Source: Nitrospira sp. (lineage in GTDB: Bacteria > Nitrospirota > Nitrospiria > Nitrospirales > Nitrospiraceae). Taken from it: DNA of 64,000 nt. The notes under the pieces were generated by a model that did not search any database, was not told the DNA's origin, and saw only the letters and a list, made by a program, of their open reading frames with translations. The stretch spans positions 3,117,891 to 3,181,890 of the forward strand of contig CP092079.1 of NCBI GenBank assembly GCA_022226955.1, given 5' to 3'. This document shows positions 37,601 through 48,300 of the stretch, one piece after another. A program made the position numbers and the translations under genes. Each line of letters starts with the position of its first letter. Within the stretch, counting starts at the first letter, position 1.

Positions 37601-40600
37601 CTCGATCTTGTCGACCAAGATATCGCGGTTCAGCGTACGCGGGTCAGAGTTCGGTTTTACAGGATCGGGGTCACTGAGTGTGCCGCCCACAGTCTGCTCC
37701 ACCGGCCTGCGCAGCGCGTCGTACTTCGTTGTGAAGTTGTGGCCGCGGCTGTCCCAGGCACGGATGGGCTTGCCGGCCACGTCGTTCAGCATCCAACGCG
37801 CGCCGGCTTCCATGCTGAGCTGGTGGATGCGGCTACCAAGCATGTCGTAGGCGTAGTGCATGACCATACGGCCGAGCGGATCGTCCACGACAACCGGGGT
37901 CCCGGCTGCGTCACGAGCCTCGGTATGGGTGACGGCATCGCGCACGGCGCGCTGGTTGCCTTCGATGTCCAATTCGACCCGGGTGGCGAAGCTCTCTTCC
38001 GTGCCGTCGAGCTCGTGGCCCACGCAGACCACGCGGTTGCGCGCGAGGGTCAGGAAGGGGCGGCCCAAAGCGTCGAAATACGCAGTGGTTGGCGTGTCGG
38101 CATGGGCTGCAGCACGGAGGGCGGCGTTGTGTTCGGCTTGCCCGAGGACGGAACCGATACCGGTGCGTTGCGCATGCCAGGTCTGCCAAGGCTGAGCCGG
38201 ATTGGCCGGTAGTGCCTTGAAGTACTCCGCCACGAAACCTTTGATGTCGGGATCGGTTCGCGGATCGCCGGTCTGTTGATTGCGCGGCGCGCAGGTGTCG
38301 TTGACGTCGTAGGTCGTCTGCTGCCAGGCGTCGAACACGACTTTCTCGTACGTGTGGTTCGGGTGCAGGGTAACAACGACCCGCTCGGCAGGGTCGTAGA
38401 ACAGCACCGGGCTCACGCCGACTTGCACACCGAACTCGAAACCCTGTGTAGCTGAGAAAAAGGGCTCGTACTGTCGGACCGGTTTGCCCTTGTTGTTGAA
38501 GATGGTCCAGCCGCTACCCACCCAGCGTGGGTTGACCGCTGGTCCGGTTTCTATGAGTGGCCCGGGCTCCGCCTGGATCTTCTTCTGGATCTCACGGCCG
38601 AAGCCGTCTGAGTAGCTGAAGCTGATCTGGATCTTCAGGCCCTGCGGCGGCGACGGGCTGCTCGCGTGGGTTTCGCGGGCAAGCGTGGCCGCGCAGGCTG
38701 GTTGCCACTTGGTCGGGTCGTTGGGACTGGCCTGCTGAATGCGACGAAAGCGGTCCAGATCGTAGACAATGCGGGTGGTGGCGCCTGCCAGCAAGTCACG
38801 CGTGATGGCAGTGGCTTCCGTTCGCTTTGGATCGGCTGCCGCCTCCATGGGGTTGGCCAGGAAGGCATCGATCTGGCCCTGCCTGAGATCCGCGTCGAAG
38901 CCAGCCAGAGTGTCGCCTTCCACCCCTGCCGGGGCCGGCTTCCCCATCACCGCCGTGCCGACCACCATACCCAGTGTATCGAACGCGACTTCCGTCTGAT
39001 TGCGGTTCGGATCGCTGACCAGGCGCGGTTGCAGCACGCGGTAGTCGTTCGCGTCCACGGTGACGCGGTTGCCCAGTGCATCGCGAGTTTCGGCCATCAG
39101 CAGGTCGTGGCCGTCAAAATCAACGACAGCATCCTGGCCGAAGGGGTCGCGGTAGCGTCGTGGCAGGAAGAAGTGGCGCCGCGCCACGTCGAGTTCGGTC
39201 TGCGGGCTGTTCGCAGGGTCAGTGCTGAAATAGCTGCGACCGGACGGCAGCCACCAACGTCCACTGCCGTCCAGATCAACATAGCCGCCGCGATTGGCAG
39301 CCAGGCCATTGCCGGCATCGACGGGCAATACCTGGTCTGGTGCGGGGATCAGAGGTACGCTATCGCGCTGGTAAGCCTGATCGATCAGCCCCGGCGTAAA
39401 AGCGAGCTTGTAGCTCTCGCCGGGTAGGGCAAGCGGTTGAAGTTCGCCGAGCAGAAGGAGGCCGGTCAAGTCGTCACGGCGATAGAGCGTGCGCAGCCAT
39501 TCGATAGGGCGGCGGCGGTGGTTGCCGGTGGCGGTGGCCTCGTACGCGACTTCAGGGGCGGTGAACTTGTGCCGCAGACGACCCGGCATGGCGGGATCCG
39601 ACTCGACAAAGTCCGAGGCCAGGTAACGCCGAGTCCGCTGAGCCGGGTCGGTAGATGGTCCGATCTCCGGGCCGGACGCACGGTAGCCAGTCAATTCGAA
39701 GGTGACGACCTCGCAAGGCAACGGGTTGCGGTGCGTGTCAATCGATTCGGTCGCGTTGGTGACGCGGTTTTCGGTGTAGGTGAGCAGCGGAGTAGTTTGC
39801 TGGGCCTGGTCGGCCGATTGCAGCTCGGTCACTCCGGGGTTTGCAATCAGCTGGACGTTCCCCTGCTGATCGACAACGCGGATCTGGGTACGACGCCCGT
39901 AGCCGATAGCGGCCTGCTTGAGCACGTTGCCGTAGCCGTCGACCTCCAGCGTCAGCGCATGCTGGATGCGCGGATCGGCCGGGTTGCGCTCGTAATGGTA
40001 GCTGAGCGCTTCGCGAGCATGGGTGAAGAAAACGGCGTGGCGGTTGCCGCCTCTGGACTGCAAGGTCTGGATAGTGAAGTTCTGCTCGGTCACGGTGTAG
40101 GGCGTCCGGGCGCGTTGGATCTGTTGCGGCGTGGCACCTGGCTGCGCTGCGTCATCCGCGTAGACTTCCTGGCGTAGCATGGAACCCTTGAGGGCGCGGC
40201 ACGCTTCGCGCTCCTCTTCGAAAGTGAGACCAGTGGGGAGAACGGTGTCGGGCAGCAGCAGGGCGCGAGCCTCGGCATGTGTGAGGCCGGGCTCGCGGAA
40301 ATATTCACCCTGGTCCGTCGGGTTGAGTAGGCCTGCGAAATAGTCGGAGACGTGATCACGCCCAAGATAGACACCGGTGTGGAACCAGGTCTTGGTGTGG
40401 ACTGGAGGAACGTGCGACTCAGCGGCGATGTTGTCTGCCGGAGCATTGCCTCCGGCAAGCGCTGCAAACTGTTCCGTGTCCCACTGCTCCACCATGCCGA
40501 AGCCGCGGAACTCGCGCTCCTCACCGTCGAAATAGCCGTGGTGGTAAGCGTAGCGAGTGACGAAGCGATTTCTGCTGATGTGGTCGTAGGTCTCCACACG

Positions 40601-43096
40601 CTCGACCACGTGCACTGGGAATGGCAGCTTGGTGATCCAAGGTTTGCCGGCCTGCTTGTCCAGCATGTAGAACTTCGTGGAGGGCGCGTAGTCGACACGG
40701 GTCTCGGCGCCGAGGTTGTTGATGGTCTTGACGAGCAGATGCGGCTTCTGCGCGCCCATCAGGTTGACATAGCGCATCGGCCGCCGCGCATCGCCTGACA
40801 GGGGCGACGACCAGACCAGACAGGCGGTGCCGTTTCCAAGCAGGTCGGTCGGGACAATGCTGACGAGATCATCAACGCGAGGAAATACATTCAGCCGTTG
40901 CGGCTGGCTCCAGCCATTACCCGACTGGTTGAAGTACAGGCGCACGCCGTCACGGTGCAGGTAGATGATGTCGGTGGTGCCGCTGCCGTCGATGTCGGCC
41001 AATCGTATGCGCTTGTGGTCGAACTGGTCCGGGTTGTCGAACCAAGGAGCGTTATCCATCGTCACCTTCGCGCCGAACCGGCCATACCCGAGATTGGGCC
41101 AGTAGCAGACTTCACCATTACGGATGCGGACGATGTCGGTGAGGCCGTCGCCGGAAAGGTCGGCCAAGTAAATGGATTGCTTGACGTCGGCGAAGACAAT
41201 GCGTGGGCCCTTTTCCTCATCCAACGCCTGGGCGACTCGCTTGGCAGGACCAAACCCGTCCTCTCCGAGCGACGAATGCCAGACCAGCGCCTCGTTCTCG
41301 GTGATCAGCACATCGGCGTGCCCGTCGCCGTCGAGATCTATGAACTTGAGGTTTGGATCGCGCATGTCACGATTGAGCCGCGCGGTAAAGGGGCGGAAGG
41401 GTTGCCAACCTTCGGCCTCATCGTGTTCGCACAAGCCAGGCATGGGGCCGTCCAACAAGACCAGATCAGGTCGGCCATCGCCGGCCAGGTCCATAAACTC
41501 CGCACCACCGCTCAAGACGACATTGGGCTTGAGCGCGACGGTTTCGAGCGGCGCGAACTTTGCCCTGACGACTTCGCTGCCGTTCGGCAGCTTGTCCGGT
41601 ATGGGGCTCCAATTACGCTTGTAAAGCCAGGCGCCAGCCTGCTCTGTGAGAATGCCCGAAATGCCTTCGCCATGCAGATCGGTCCAGCGGTAGGCACTGC
41701 CATCCACGCCAATGGGCAGGTTTTTCAGGCTCTCAGGGTCCACTTCCTCCACGATGTCCTGCACAATGGGCTCAGTATATTCGAACTCGACGGACGGCAG
41801 AGATTTCTTCAGATAGCTCGTTCCCTGAGGCTGGTAGCCCGATTGGCTGACTGAATCCAGGAAAGAATAGATGGGGTTGCGTGCGTCCGTCGGATCGTCT
41901 TCGTACGAATAGGTAAAATCCGTGGACCGGACCAGGCAGTCCGGGGTACCCAACTCGTCAGGAAAATGATGGAACATCAAGACCCGCTGGCAGAGCCGGT
42001 ATGTCCGCACCTCGAACCCAGCGCGATAGGTGGAAAACGGATCGACTCGGGCTTTCCACTTCGCAGTGGCAGGCGGATAGCACACAGGTTGTGCGAAGAC
42101 GCGGCCTTCAGTGTCGGGAATGGCCTCGGTGTAATGGCCATCCTCGTAGTCGAATACTACTTCGAAGTAATAATTGGGCGTGGCGCTTCCAGGATTTGGA
42201 TCGGGTGGCCGCGGCCATCCAGTTTCCGTCAACACAGGCAAGTACGGCACACGGTTGCCGTAGCAAATCCTCTTCAGATAGCGGTTGACCTTCCTAGTAT
42301 CCGTCGTGCGGTTTTGTTCGTTGGCCTGGGCGAGATCGATGTTGTCAGAATTGTCCTCCTTGTATCGATAGACGATGACATTGCCCTTGTCGTCATAGCT
42401 CTGACAAATGAGCCAGGAGACGATGCGCCTTCTATCTAACGGATCGGCAATACGACTGTTGCCGTCTTTGCCATACCACGTGGTGATGTTGTCTTTTGAA
42501 ATTGACCGCCAGAAGACATCGGTGGGATCAGCTTGATTGCTCCAGCGCTCCATACGCGCGAAGAGCCCTTCGATGCGTGGCCGGTAGCGGCGTACACGAT
42601 ACCCGTCGCGTTCATCTTCCTGCACAACGAGGCGGCCGGACGGATCCCGAACCCAGAACCCGTCCGCATCTCGCTGAAATCCCGCGTGGCCAGCGACCCA
42701 GGTGCCGTCGGGGTCTTGCCGATACACCGGAACCAAGTCTTCCGCGCCGGAGAGGATGAAGACATCCGAATCAGTTGTGTCGAGATACTGCGGCAGCCCC
42801 TTATCGGTCTTGCGAGTGATTGAAGGAAGGGAAAGACTCCAGCCAAACCCAAACGGACCGCTGCCTGCTCCCGAGTCATAAGACAGCAATAGCTGCGGGC
42901 CGAACCCCGAACGTCCTGGACTGGTGGCGATGGGCACCGACATCGAACCAGTACCGGTTACAGGATTGGCGGCGAACTTCTCGCCCATGCCACGGATGGC
43001 GCCGCCGCCTTTGGGCAAGTTGATGGCAGGCGGAGAGGTTTGGAAAGATTTTTCTGAGGAGCGGCCGTCACCACTCTCTTGCCTGCCCTCAACCAT
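34646..43096 (-). CDS. Fused TcB-TcC (SpvB/RHS) toxin cocoon with C-terminal putative HNH-type nuclease
   Basis: A 2,816-residue protein. Residues about 25-420 form a SpvB domain (GEKFAANPVTGTGSMSVPIA, GPFGFGWSLSLPSITRKTDKG). FG-GAP/VCBS-like beta-propeller repeats follow (about 540-760; KFIDLDGDGHADVL, RLADIDGSGTTDII), then TcB mid domains, then RHS repeats ending in the core YYAPWLGRWTTYDPIGVADG and HDPSG (Asp2467). The last ~345 residues are the variable cargo: LQVHHTF (His2569, His2570), Asn2587, SGHNFAH (His2602, His2606), which fits an HNH/endonuclease VII-type metal-finger nuclease, followed by an Ala/Gly-rich hydrophobic segment. RHS shells enclose and self-cleave such cargo. TcB and TcC are fused, as in some known Tc systems. 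It is first in the leftward operon. Confidence 0.9.
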   Translation of the reverse strand: MVEGRQESGDGRSSEKSFQTSPPAINLPKGGGAIRGMGEKFAANPVTGTGSMSVPIATSPGRSGFGPQLLLSYDSGAGSGPFGFGWSLSLPSITRKTDKGLPQYLDTTDSDVFILSGAEDLVPVYRQDPDGTWVAGHAGFQRDADGFWVRDPSGRLVVQEDERDGYRVRRYRPRIEGLFARMERWSNQADPTDVFWRSISKDNITTWYGKDGNSRIADPLDRRRIVSWLICQSYDDKGNVIVYRYKEDNSDNIDLAQANEQNRTTDTRKVNRYLKRICYGNRVPYLPVLTETGWPRPPDPNPGSATPNYYFEVVFDYEDGHYTEAIPDTEGRVFAQPVCYPPATAKWKARVDPFSTYRAGFEVRTYRLCQRVLMFHHFPDELGTPDCLVRSTDFTYSYEDDPTDARNPIYSFLDSVSQSGYQPQGTSYLKKSLPSVEFEYTEPIVQDIVEEVDPESLKNLPIGVDGSAYRWTDLHGEGISGILTEQAGAWLYKRNWSPIPDKLPNGSEVVRAKFAPLETVALKPNVVLSGGAEFMDLAGDGRPDLVLLDGPMPGLCEHDEAEGWQPFRPFTARLNRDMRDPNLKFIDLDGDGHADVLITENEALVWHSSLGEDGFGPAKRVAQALDEEKGPRIVFADVKQSIYLADLSGDGLTDIVRIRNGEVCYWPNLGYGRFGAKVTMDNAPWFDNPDQFDHKRIRLADIDGSGTTDIIYLHRDGVRLYFNQSGNGWSQPQRLNVFPRVDDLVSIVPTDLLGNGTACLVWSSPLSGDARRPMRYVNLMGAQKPHLLVKTINNLGAETRVDYAPSTKFYMLDKQAGKPWITKLPFPVHVVERVETYDHISRNRFVTRYAYHHGYFDGEEREFRGFGMVEQWDTEQFAALAGGNAPADNIAAESHVPPVHTKTWFHTGVYLGRDHVSDYFAGLLNPTDQGEYFREPGLTHAEARALLLPDTVLPTGLTFEEEREACRALKGSMLRQEVYADDAAQPGATPQQIQRARTPYTVTEQNFTIQTLQSRGGNRHAVFFTHAREALSYHYERNPADPRIQHALTLEVDGYGNVLKQAAIGYGRRTQIRVVDQQGNVQLIANPGVTELQSADQAQQTTPLLTYTENRVTNATESIDTHRNPLPCEVVTFELTGYRASGPEIGPSTDPAQRTRRYLASDFVESDPAMPGRLRHKFTAPEVAYEATATGNHRRRPIEWLRTLYRRDDLTGLLLLGELQPLALPGESYKLAFTPGLIDQAYQRDSVPLIPAPDQVLPVDAGNGLAANRGGYVDLDGSGRWWLPSGRSYFSTDPANSPQTELDVARRHFFLPRRYRDPFGQDAVVDFDGHDLLMAETRDALGNRVTVDANDYRVLQPRLVSDPNRNQTEVAFDTLGMVVGTAVMGKPAPAGVEGDTLAGFDADLRQGQIDAFLANPMEAAADPKRTEATAITRDLLAGATTRIVYDLDRFRRIQQASPNDPTKWQPACAATLARETHASSPSPPQGLKIQISFSYSDGFGREIQKKIQAEPGPLIETGPAVNPRWVGSGWTIFNNKGKPVRQYEPFFSATQGFEFGVQVGVSPVLFYDPAERVVVTLHPNHTYEKVVFDAWQQTTYDVNDTCAPRNQQTGDPRTDPDIKGFVAEYFKALPANPAQPWQTWHAQRTGIGSVLGQAEHNAALRAAAHADTPTTAYFDALGRPFLTLARNRVVCVGHELDGTEESFATRVELDIEGNQRAVRDAVTHTEARDAAGTPVVVDDPLGRMVMHYAYDMLGSRIHQLSMEAGARWMLNDVAGKPIRAWDSRGHNFTTKYDALRRPVEQTVGGTLSDPDPVKPNSDPRTLNRDILVDKIEYGESMAHAESLNLRTRIYRHFDSAGVATNARLDANGNPTEAYDFKGNLLFSTRRLVKNYTAIPDWLLNRQPEPSLNSQLDAEFFEGSTRYDALNRPIQSIAPHSNLTRAGHVNKFNIIQPVFNEANLLERVDVWLERAAEPAALLDPNAVAPSPVGVADIEYDAKGQRTLIDYKTRDATVVRTTYAYDRETFRLTHLYTRRGVAPDTANGVAFTEDCENPDPPPPDTIAAPEKPPAAKGCGLQNLHYTYDPAGNITHIQDNAQQAVYFRNQRVEPSNDYFYDALYRLIQAEGREHLGQLGQAADSPRKPPTAPDAFNAFHVRQDHPNVLKAMGTYIERYVYDAVGNFLQMQHRGSDPTHEGWTRAYAYLEPSLIEDGNGTVLLKTSNRLTRTTLNPNGANPPQVEPYQHDVQGNMLRMPHLGGGLPGPNLHWDYKDQLRQTNLGGGGTAFYVYDPSGQRVRKVWEKAPGLIEERIYLGGFEIFRKHGGSIGTNTATLERETLHVMDDKQRIALVETRSFDTAGNDQAPRQLIRYQLGNHLGSASLELDEQAQIISYEEYAPYGSSTYQAVRSKTETAKRYRYTGKERDEESGFYYHGARYYAPWLGRWTTYDPIGVADGLCLFTYCSANPIRFHDPSGTNGSPPVTGLIGNDPRVGKLWEQAVVETLGPRFNATNYKEVVAGFQAELSKRISDKGLGSNKQAGTGINYARESYSAVRTRFGKLAETAGIDLSGLQVHHTFDELAKNPGAALDTTNLSFQRGNAGTKGSGHNFAHEVNDAAEAGIKNPGQHVAADMRARGIEPDVPELSAPKASSAAPDKAPTLGPPTAATAETKLLKSGEELGESTLKKSGKATRVLAKLGKAGRHAVAAIPFVGILSGQASAAHAASQGDYTGAALDEAGFIPVAGDLLDAARGGMALGEALDEGLGISDVAAEHGERFEKAAKFVGLGEDTSRIVGATGAALSSITLAPSIALKRTVVGWFK

Positions 43097-43419
43097 ATTG
43101 CATCCTCGAGGTTCGGCTCACAGTAGCCCAACCGTGCCCGAATCTCATGGATCGGTCAAGAGTATTAATTACGTGTATTTACATGATGGCCACAGCACGA
43201 TTATCGCTCCCCATTTTTATTGCGATAAACGACGATAATGCCAAACATACACAACTCATGGGCCCCCTTCCCTCTCCATGATTAGGGTCCTTGGTATTTG
43301 GTTCGAGCGAGCGCAGGGGGGTAAGGCTGCTTCTTAACAGGCAGGTTGTGCAATCCTCTTCCATGACACGATAGTTCACGAGTGTCCTCGCGATCCAGCG
43401 CAGCTAGACATCGCGATCA
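43097..43419. other. Upstream region of the first Tc operon
   Basis: About 320 bases without a gene, relatively AT-rich compared with the flanking coding DNA. It should contain the leftward Tc promoter. I see no confident -35/-10 pair. An imperfect repeat around 43198-43243 (ATTATCG ... CGATAAT) may be an operator. Confidence 0.35.
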
Positions 43420-44178
43420 TCATCGGCTTTTCAAACACCTCCTCGAATAGGGTAGAGTGTTCAATCTGGTTTTGATCGTTGAATGTCGTGGCACCTCTTT
43501 ACATCGGCACGGGTCACTGGAGTAGCCGATGTGCTTGCGTCGCCGGACCTGCATGCGTAGCAGTAACTCATCCAGGCGATACAACCGCCGCACGCGTTTG
43601 CGATTGATCAGCCAGCCCTCACGACGCAGTAAGGCCCAAATCCGCTGGTACCCAAACCGAAGCCAGGCATGGGCCAAATCCCGAATCCACAGCCGCAGTG
43701 CTGACCGATCTTTCGCGCGACTGCGTCGATACCTGGAGGCGCGACCGAACTGCGCCAAGCGACAGGCCTGCGCATAAGTCACCGAGAAGGTGTCCGGAAC
43801 CAGTGGGCCAGTTCTCGGCGACGGGCGGGCCTTAGATTTTTTCGCCAGGCCGCCGACAGCATATGTTTGTCAAGTGAGAGAGCGGCCACGAGCCGTTTCA
43901 ACCGGCTGTTCTCTTCTTCCACCGGCGGCAGCCGGCGGAGCTCGCTCACACCCAGATGCATGCACTTCTTTTTCCAGACGTACAAGGTGGCGTCGCTGAC
44001 GCCGAGCTGTCGGAAGAGGTCGCCGACCGAGGTCCCACTCTCGGCTTGCCGGAGGGCAGAGACGATGTGCGCTTCGGAGGATCATGACCGCTTCATCGAT
44101 CCACTCCTTTCCTGAAGGACCGCCGACGTTGCCAGTCTACTCTCGTTTTACGTTGCCGTCGTTTCCGGGAAGACGTCA
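43420..44178 (-). pseudogene. IS3-family (IS407-like) insertion sequence remnant
   Basis: The minus strand shows an IS terminus TGACGTCTTCCCGG at 44178, then an orfA starting at ATG 44096 that has an in-frame TGA at codon 5 but otherwise reads through an HTH and leucine zipper (SDATLYVWKKKCMHLGVSE, ENSRLKRLVAALSLDKHML). An orfB N-terminal piece follows in another frame (about 43780-43520; RFGYQRIWALLRREGW, KRVRRLYRLDELLLR) and stops before the DDE core. It is therefore inactive. It sits between the two divergent Tc loci. Confidence 0.85.
44131..44178. repeat. IS terminal sequence, copy 1 (matches 56587-56635)
   Basis: This stretch (GCCAGTCTACTCTCGTTTTACG ... GACGTCA) is nearly identical, in the same orientation, to 56587-56635. 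It is the outer end of the IS407-like element here. Confidence 0.75.
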
Positions 44179-44262
44179 GCGCGGCTCCGCTGTGCCTTCT
44201 GGATGGCGGCGAATGGGGCGGTCCGGATGCGGCAGAATACGTTCACTCGCCATGGTCCGCCA

Positions 44263-44577
44263 GAGAGCTTCAACACCGATCAAGGCTGTCGGTTCACGAG
44301 CACGTAATTCACCGGCCTCCTGAAAAGCCATGGGATTCAGATCAGTATGGAAGGGACGGGACGGTGGCGGGACAACGTGTTCGTGGAACGGCTGTGGCGG
44401 AGTCTCAAATAGGAAGAGGTCTATCTCCATGCCTACGAAACGGTCCGTAATGCCCAGGAAGAGGTGGCCCGGTGCATGAACTTCTATAATCAGATCAGGC
44501 CATATCGCACGCTTGACGGACGCACGCCCGATTGGGTGTACTATGACAACCTGCCTGCGCGGCTCACCGCCGCGTAG
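44263..44577 (+). pseudogene. IS3-family transposase orfB C-terminal fragment with two in-frame stops
   Basis: One frame reads NTDQGCRFTST-stop, then FTGLLKSHGIQISMEGTG, WRDNVFVERLWRSLK-stop, and EEVYLHAYETVRNAQEEVAR to RPYRTLDGRTPDWVYYDN, ending at 44577. This is the catalytic-Glu half of an IS3 integrase core. Stops at 44305 (TAA) and 44410 (TAG) show decay. It differs from the other IS3 copies in the window, so it comes from a separate element. Confidence 0.85.
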
Positions 44578-45325
44578 GCAGCATTCGCCAGGCGCCACTC
44601 ATGAACTGCCAGAAACTGCCCAACCAACCGGAGCGACCTCTCAACGGGCTCCCGACGTTTCTTAGCCCATCCTTTGCCCCGTACCAAGTAAGTCCGTTTC
44701 AAGGAGATCGGCCGCCTGATGTCCCATCAAATGCTTCACCACTTCCCAATGTACCGCCTCTTCGCTTTCTTCCCTTCGAGGTCTTGTATAGGGGAGGAAA
44801 ACCATCGTCGCAGGTCGTGGAACCGGAGATCACTACTTCCCGCCGCCGCAGCTGCATGCGCCCACGCTTTTGAGAGCGCTTCCGGTGCGGACCATTCCTG
44901 AAAAACGCGTCCTTCGTTCTGCTGTCCACACCTTCGGTCAACGCCGATCCAGTAAGCGGGGGACTTGACCCAGGGCACGAACCTACTAACCCATTCTCGT
45001 GAATCTGATTCGATTCACTTCGTGAATCTCTTTCGATACACCCGTCTGTGCTCAGAGGATATGCGTAAGGGGTGTTTTCGTACTCTGTTAGGCGTATCGC
45101 GCTGAAGACACAGAGATTGGGCTGGCATTCGATGTTTCTGTCCCGGCTGGCACCTCGCTTGCAGCGGACCCATGCAGGATCAGACAAGCGAGAGTCTAAT
45201 GCGTAGACGACTCCTGCGAGATTGAAGTGCGGCTAACGTTCATTCGGCTGGTTAGTCGTGATTGACCAAGCAATTGGCTAACGCCTGCCCACCTGTTCCC
45301 GTTTATTGCATCAAGGGGGTTTGCA
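44578..45325. other. Intergenic debris upstream of the second Tc locus
   Basis: About 750 bases. The left half contains the decayed integrase (listed separately). The right half (about 44950-45325) shows no gene and should contain the promoter for the rightward Tc-like pair. AAGGGGG at 45312-45318 is the ribosome-binding site for the gene at 45326. Confidence 0.4.
44640..44945 (-). pseudogene. Decayed tyrosine recombinase (integrase) fragment
   Basis: On the minus strand one frame reads EALSKAWAHAAAAAGSSDLR followed by FHDLRRWF, the box I Arg region of phage-type integrases. After a frame change a second stretch reads EVVKHLMGHQAADLLETDLL, matching the box II LxGH region. The two halves are in different frames and the N-terminus is missing, so it is inactive. 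It marks an older recombination event inside the island. Confidence 0.65.
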
Positions 45326-48300
45326 ATGGAACCGCAATATTTTGCAGAGAATCGTTACTCGTATATCGGTGTTCGTCGGCCACCAGTCAATGTGGAGTAC
45401 CAGGCCGACAGTCCGGAGACGCAATTCGAACGGCGCGTGCAAAGCCTATTCAACGAAGGCCAGGTGCATTTGCAGCACGAGGAATATGCCCTGGCGTTGG
45501 ACAATTTCAAAGAATTGATGAGTTTGATTTTGGTCACGGCACATCCCAAAATGCCGATCACCCCCTTCTTCTTCGATATCCTCGACTTTCCGCGCGATAT
45601 CGCCTTAATCGATACCTTCTCAGCCAAAGCCGCTGACATTCTGAAGAAGACGCCACTGACACGGTATGACTTTCCACCCACGATTGTGAGTGAGCAGACG
45701 ACGTTGCCGCCGGCCGTGATCGAGAAACTTAAGCCTGCCCTAGAGAGCGGTTTGCAAATTACCTCATTCCATAACATGGTAGGCGACCGGATAAAAGCAG
45801 CGCTAGACGCCGCCGAGAACAAAGAATGGACACTGGCAGTTAAGCACTATCAAACAGCCTTGCAACAAGCGCCTGCCAACGATCTGGTGATGCGGGCCTC
45901 GCTGAGCCACGACCTGGCCGTGCTGTTTGAGAAGGCAGGCAATAAAGGCCAGGCAATGGAATTTAGCCAATCAAGCGCGAAACTATTCGCCGAATCCAAG
46001 CAAGTGGACGCCCAGGTGCAGGCGCTGGACACCGCCGCTGGCATCTTCACTCGCGCCGGGCAAAAACCACAGGCCGATGAGTTTGCCAAACAAGCCCGCG
46101 TCCTGCGCGATAGCAACAACTTCAACCCGGTCGTCATCCGTCCAACCAAGCCGCTAACTGACAAGCTGAGTGGCGGCATCTCGCCTATCCTCAAGCGCGG
46201 ACTGGGCATCCAGGTTGACCGCCCTATGGCCACGGCCGTGCTTCAGCCCACTGCGCTTCAATCCACTGCCGATGCACCCACGCTGATGGCGTTGACGTTT
46301 GTATCCACAGCCGCACCGCAGAAATCGTATTTGGTTCGAGGCGCTGCCGAGTCGGCCGATATTGTGTTGGATGCCAACGCAACGGCCAACGTCAAGAATT
46401 TTCTTAGCGTCCTTACCAACACGGTTGATCTGAAACTCATCACCGGATTTATTGCGACCCAAACGCAATGGGTGGCCTATTTACCGCACATGTACTTCTA
46501 CGTCATCCCCATGTCTATTGGCGATTGCTTTGCCGGGATGGGAACCCCACAACAGGCTGAGGCGCAATACAGGCAAGTGTTGGCCTATCCATTCATCAAC
46601 AAACGCTATGAACTGCCCAAGTTGTGGACGCGCCTGGCGCAGAGTTATTTGACACAGGGCGACATGCTGTATCGTGGGGCCAAAGATAACATCGCTGGGT
46701 TTGCGGCGGCAAAAACCGTCTACGAAAACATTGTCCTTACCGACAAGACGCTCAAAACCACCTCGCCGTTGTATCAAGATGGCAAATTCGCCACCATCAA
46801 GTCCCGCGTCACCAGTTTTTTGGCTGCGGCAGACGCAGCCACATTCAACGATAATCCAGCCATCCTAATTCTGGTGCTAGAAGCGTTGAACAAACTGCAG
46901 CAGATCGCAGCGGGGTTGAACTTCTTTGGTTTTGCGGCCGACTACGCCCCGCCCTTCAGCTTCGAGTATTTGCAAAACACCGCGCGCTACTTTGCGCAGC
47001 AGGCCTCCCAAATCGAGCAGCGCTACATTCAATTCAAGAGTCAGGCTGAGAACGAGGAATTCCGGCGTGAGCAGTTGGACCAACAGGCCGAAGTGGCCCG
47101 CCAAACCGTAGTGCTGGAGCAGCGCGGCGTGGCCGAGGCCCAAGCGGGCATCAACGTGGCGCAGGCTGGGCTAAACTACGCCGAGACTCAGCGTCAAAAC
47201 GCCGTGGCCGCGCAAACCGCCTTCAATAATGTGCGATGGGAATTGCTGGAATTATCGGAGGCCGAAGCCTGGGCGGGTGCCGCCGCCGTAGACCAGGATG
47301 ACGAAGTAAAGCAAACCTGGAACGGCAACTACTACAACGCCCGGGACAAGCGTCGCTCGTTGGTCATTCAAGAGCTGGCCTATCGCCGTACGCGCATCTC
47401 GCATGATCTGGAGGCCGCGAGGTTACAACGCGATATAGCATCGGCCAACGCCTACAAAGGCATCGCCCAGGCCCAGATCGGGCAAGCCCAGGCGCGCAAA
47501 GCCATTGCCGAGCAACGCGTACAAATTGCCAGGTTGCAGCAACGCTTTGCCGAAGAGAACCGCGACTTTTTAGACATGCGCGAGTTTAGCGCCAGCCTGT
47601 GGTACGACTTGGCACAGCAAGCCAAACTCATCAAGCAACGTTATTTGGATATGGCGACCGAGGTCGCATTCCTAATGGAGCGTGCCTACAACGTCGAGAC
47701 CGAGCGCGGCCTGCATGTCATCCGCTACGACTACAGCCGCACCAGCGCCAAGGACCTGCTGGGGGCCGACATGCTGTTGGGCGACCTCGACTACTTCACG
47801 GTGGATCATATTACGACGACGAAGACTAAGAAGATTCCCGTGAAGAAGACGATCAGCTTGGGCGATTCGTACGCGATGGCGTTTCAGCAACTCAAGACAC
47901 AGGGACAGTGCTTCTTCGTCACCGAGTTGGCGCACTTTGACCGGGAACACCCCGGCTTCTATCTCGCCAAACTGCGCAACGTGGAGTTGGTGTTCGTCGG
48001 CATCACCGGTGCCACGTCCATTGCAGGTACGCTGCGCAACATCGGCATCTCCAAATTCCGTAAAGAAGATGGCACGGTGATCTCTCGGCTATACCCATCG
48101 GATGTGATGGCACTATCGCAGTACGATCTGCGCCAGGATGCGCTGGCCTTTCGCTTCAACCCCAACGACCTACGCCTGTTCGAGAACAACGGCATCGAGA
48201 CCATGTGGCAGATCGAGTTGCCGCTGAACGCCAACGACTTCGACTACAGTGAAATTCTGGACGCGCAATTGGTGCTGTATTACGACGGCTTCTTCAGCCC

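Noticed and set aside
44699..45187. A 162-codon minus-strand frame as a gene
   Set aside because: The region is better explained as a frameshifted integrase remnant in other frames; this frame shows no domain.
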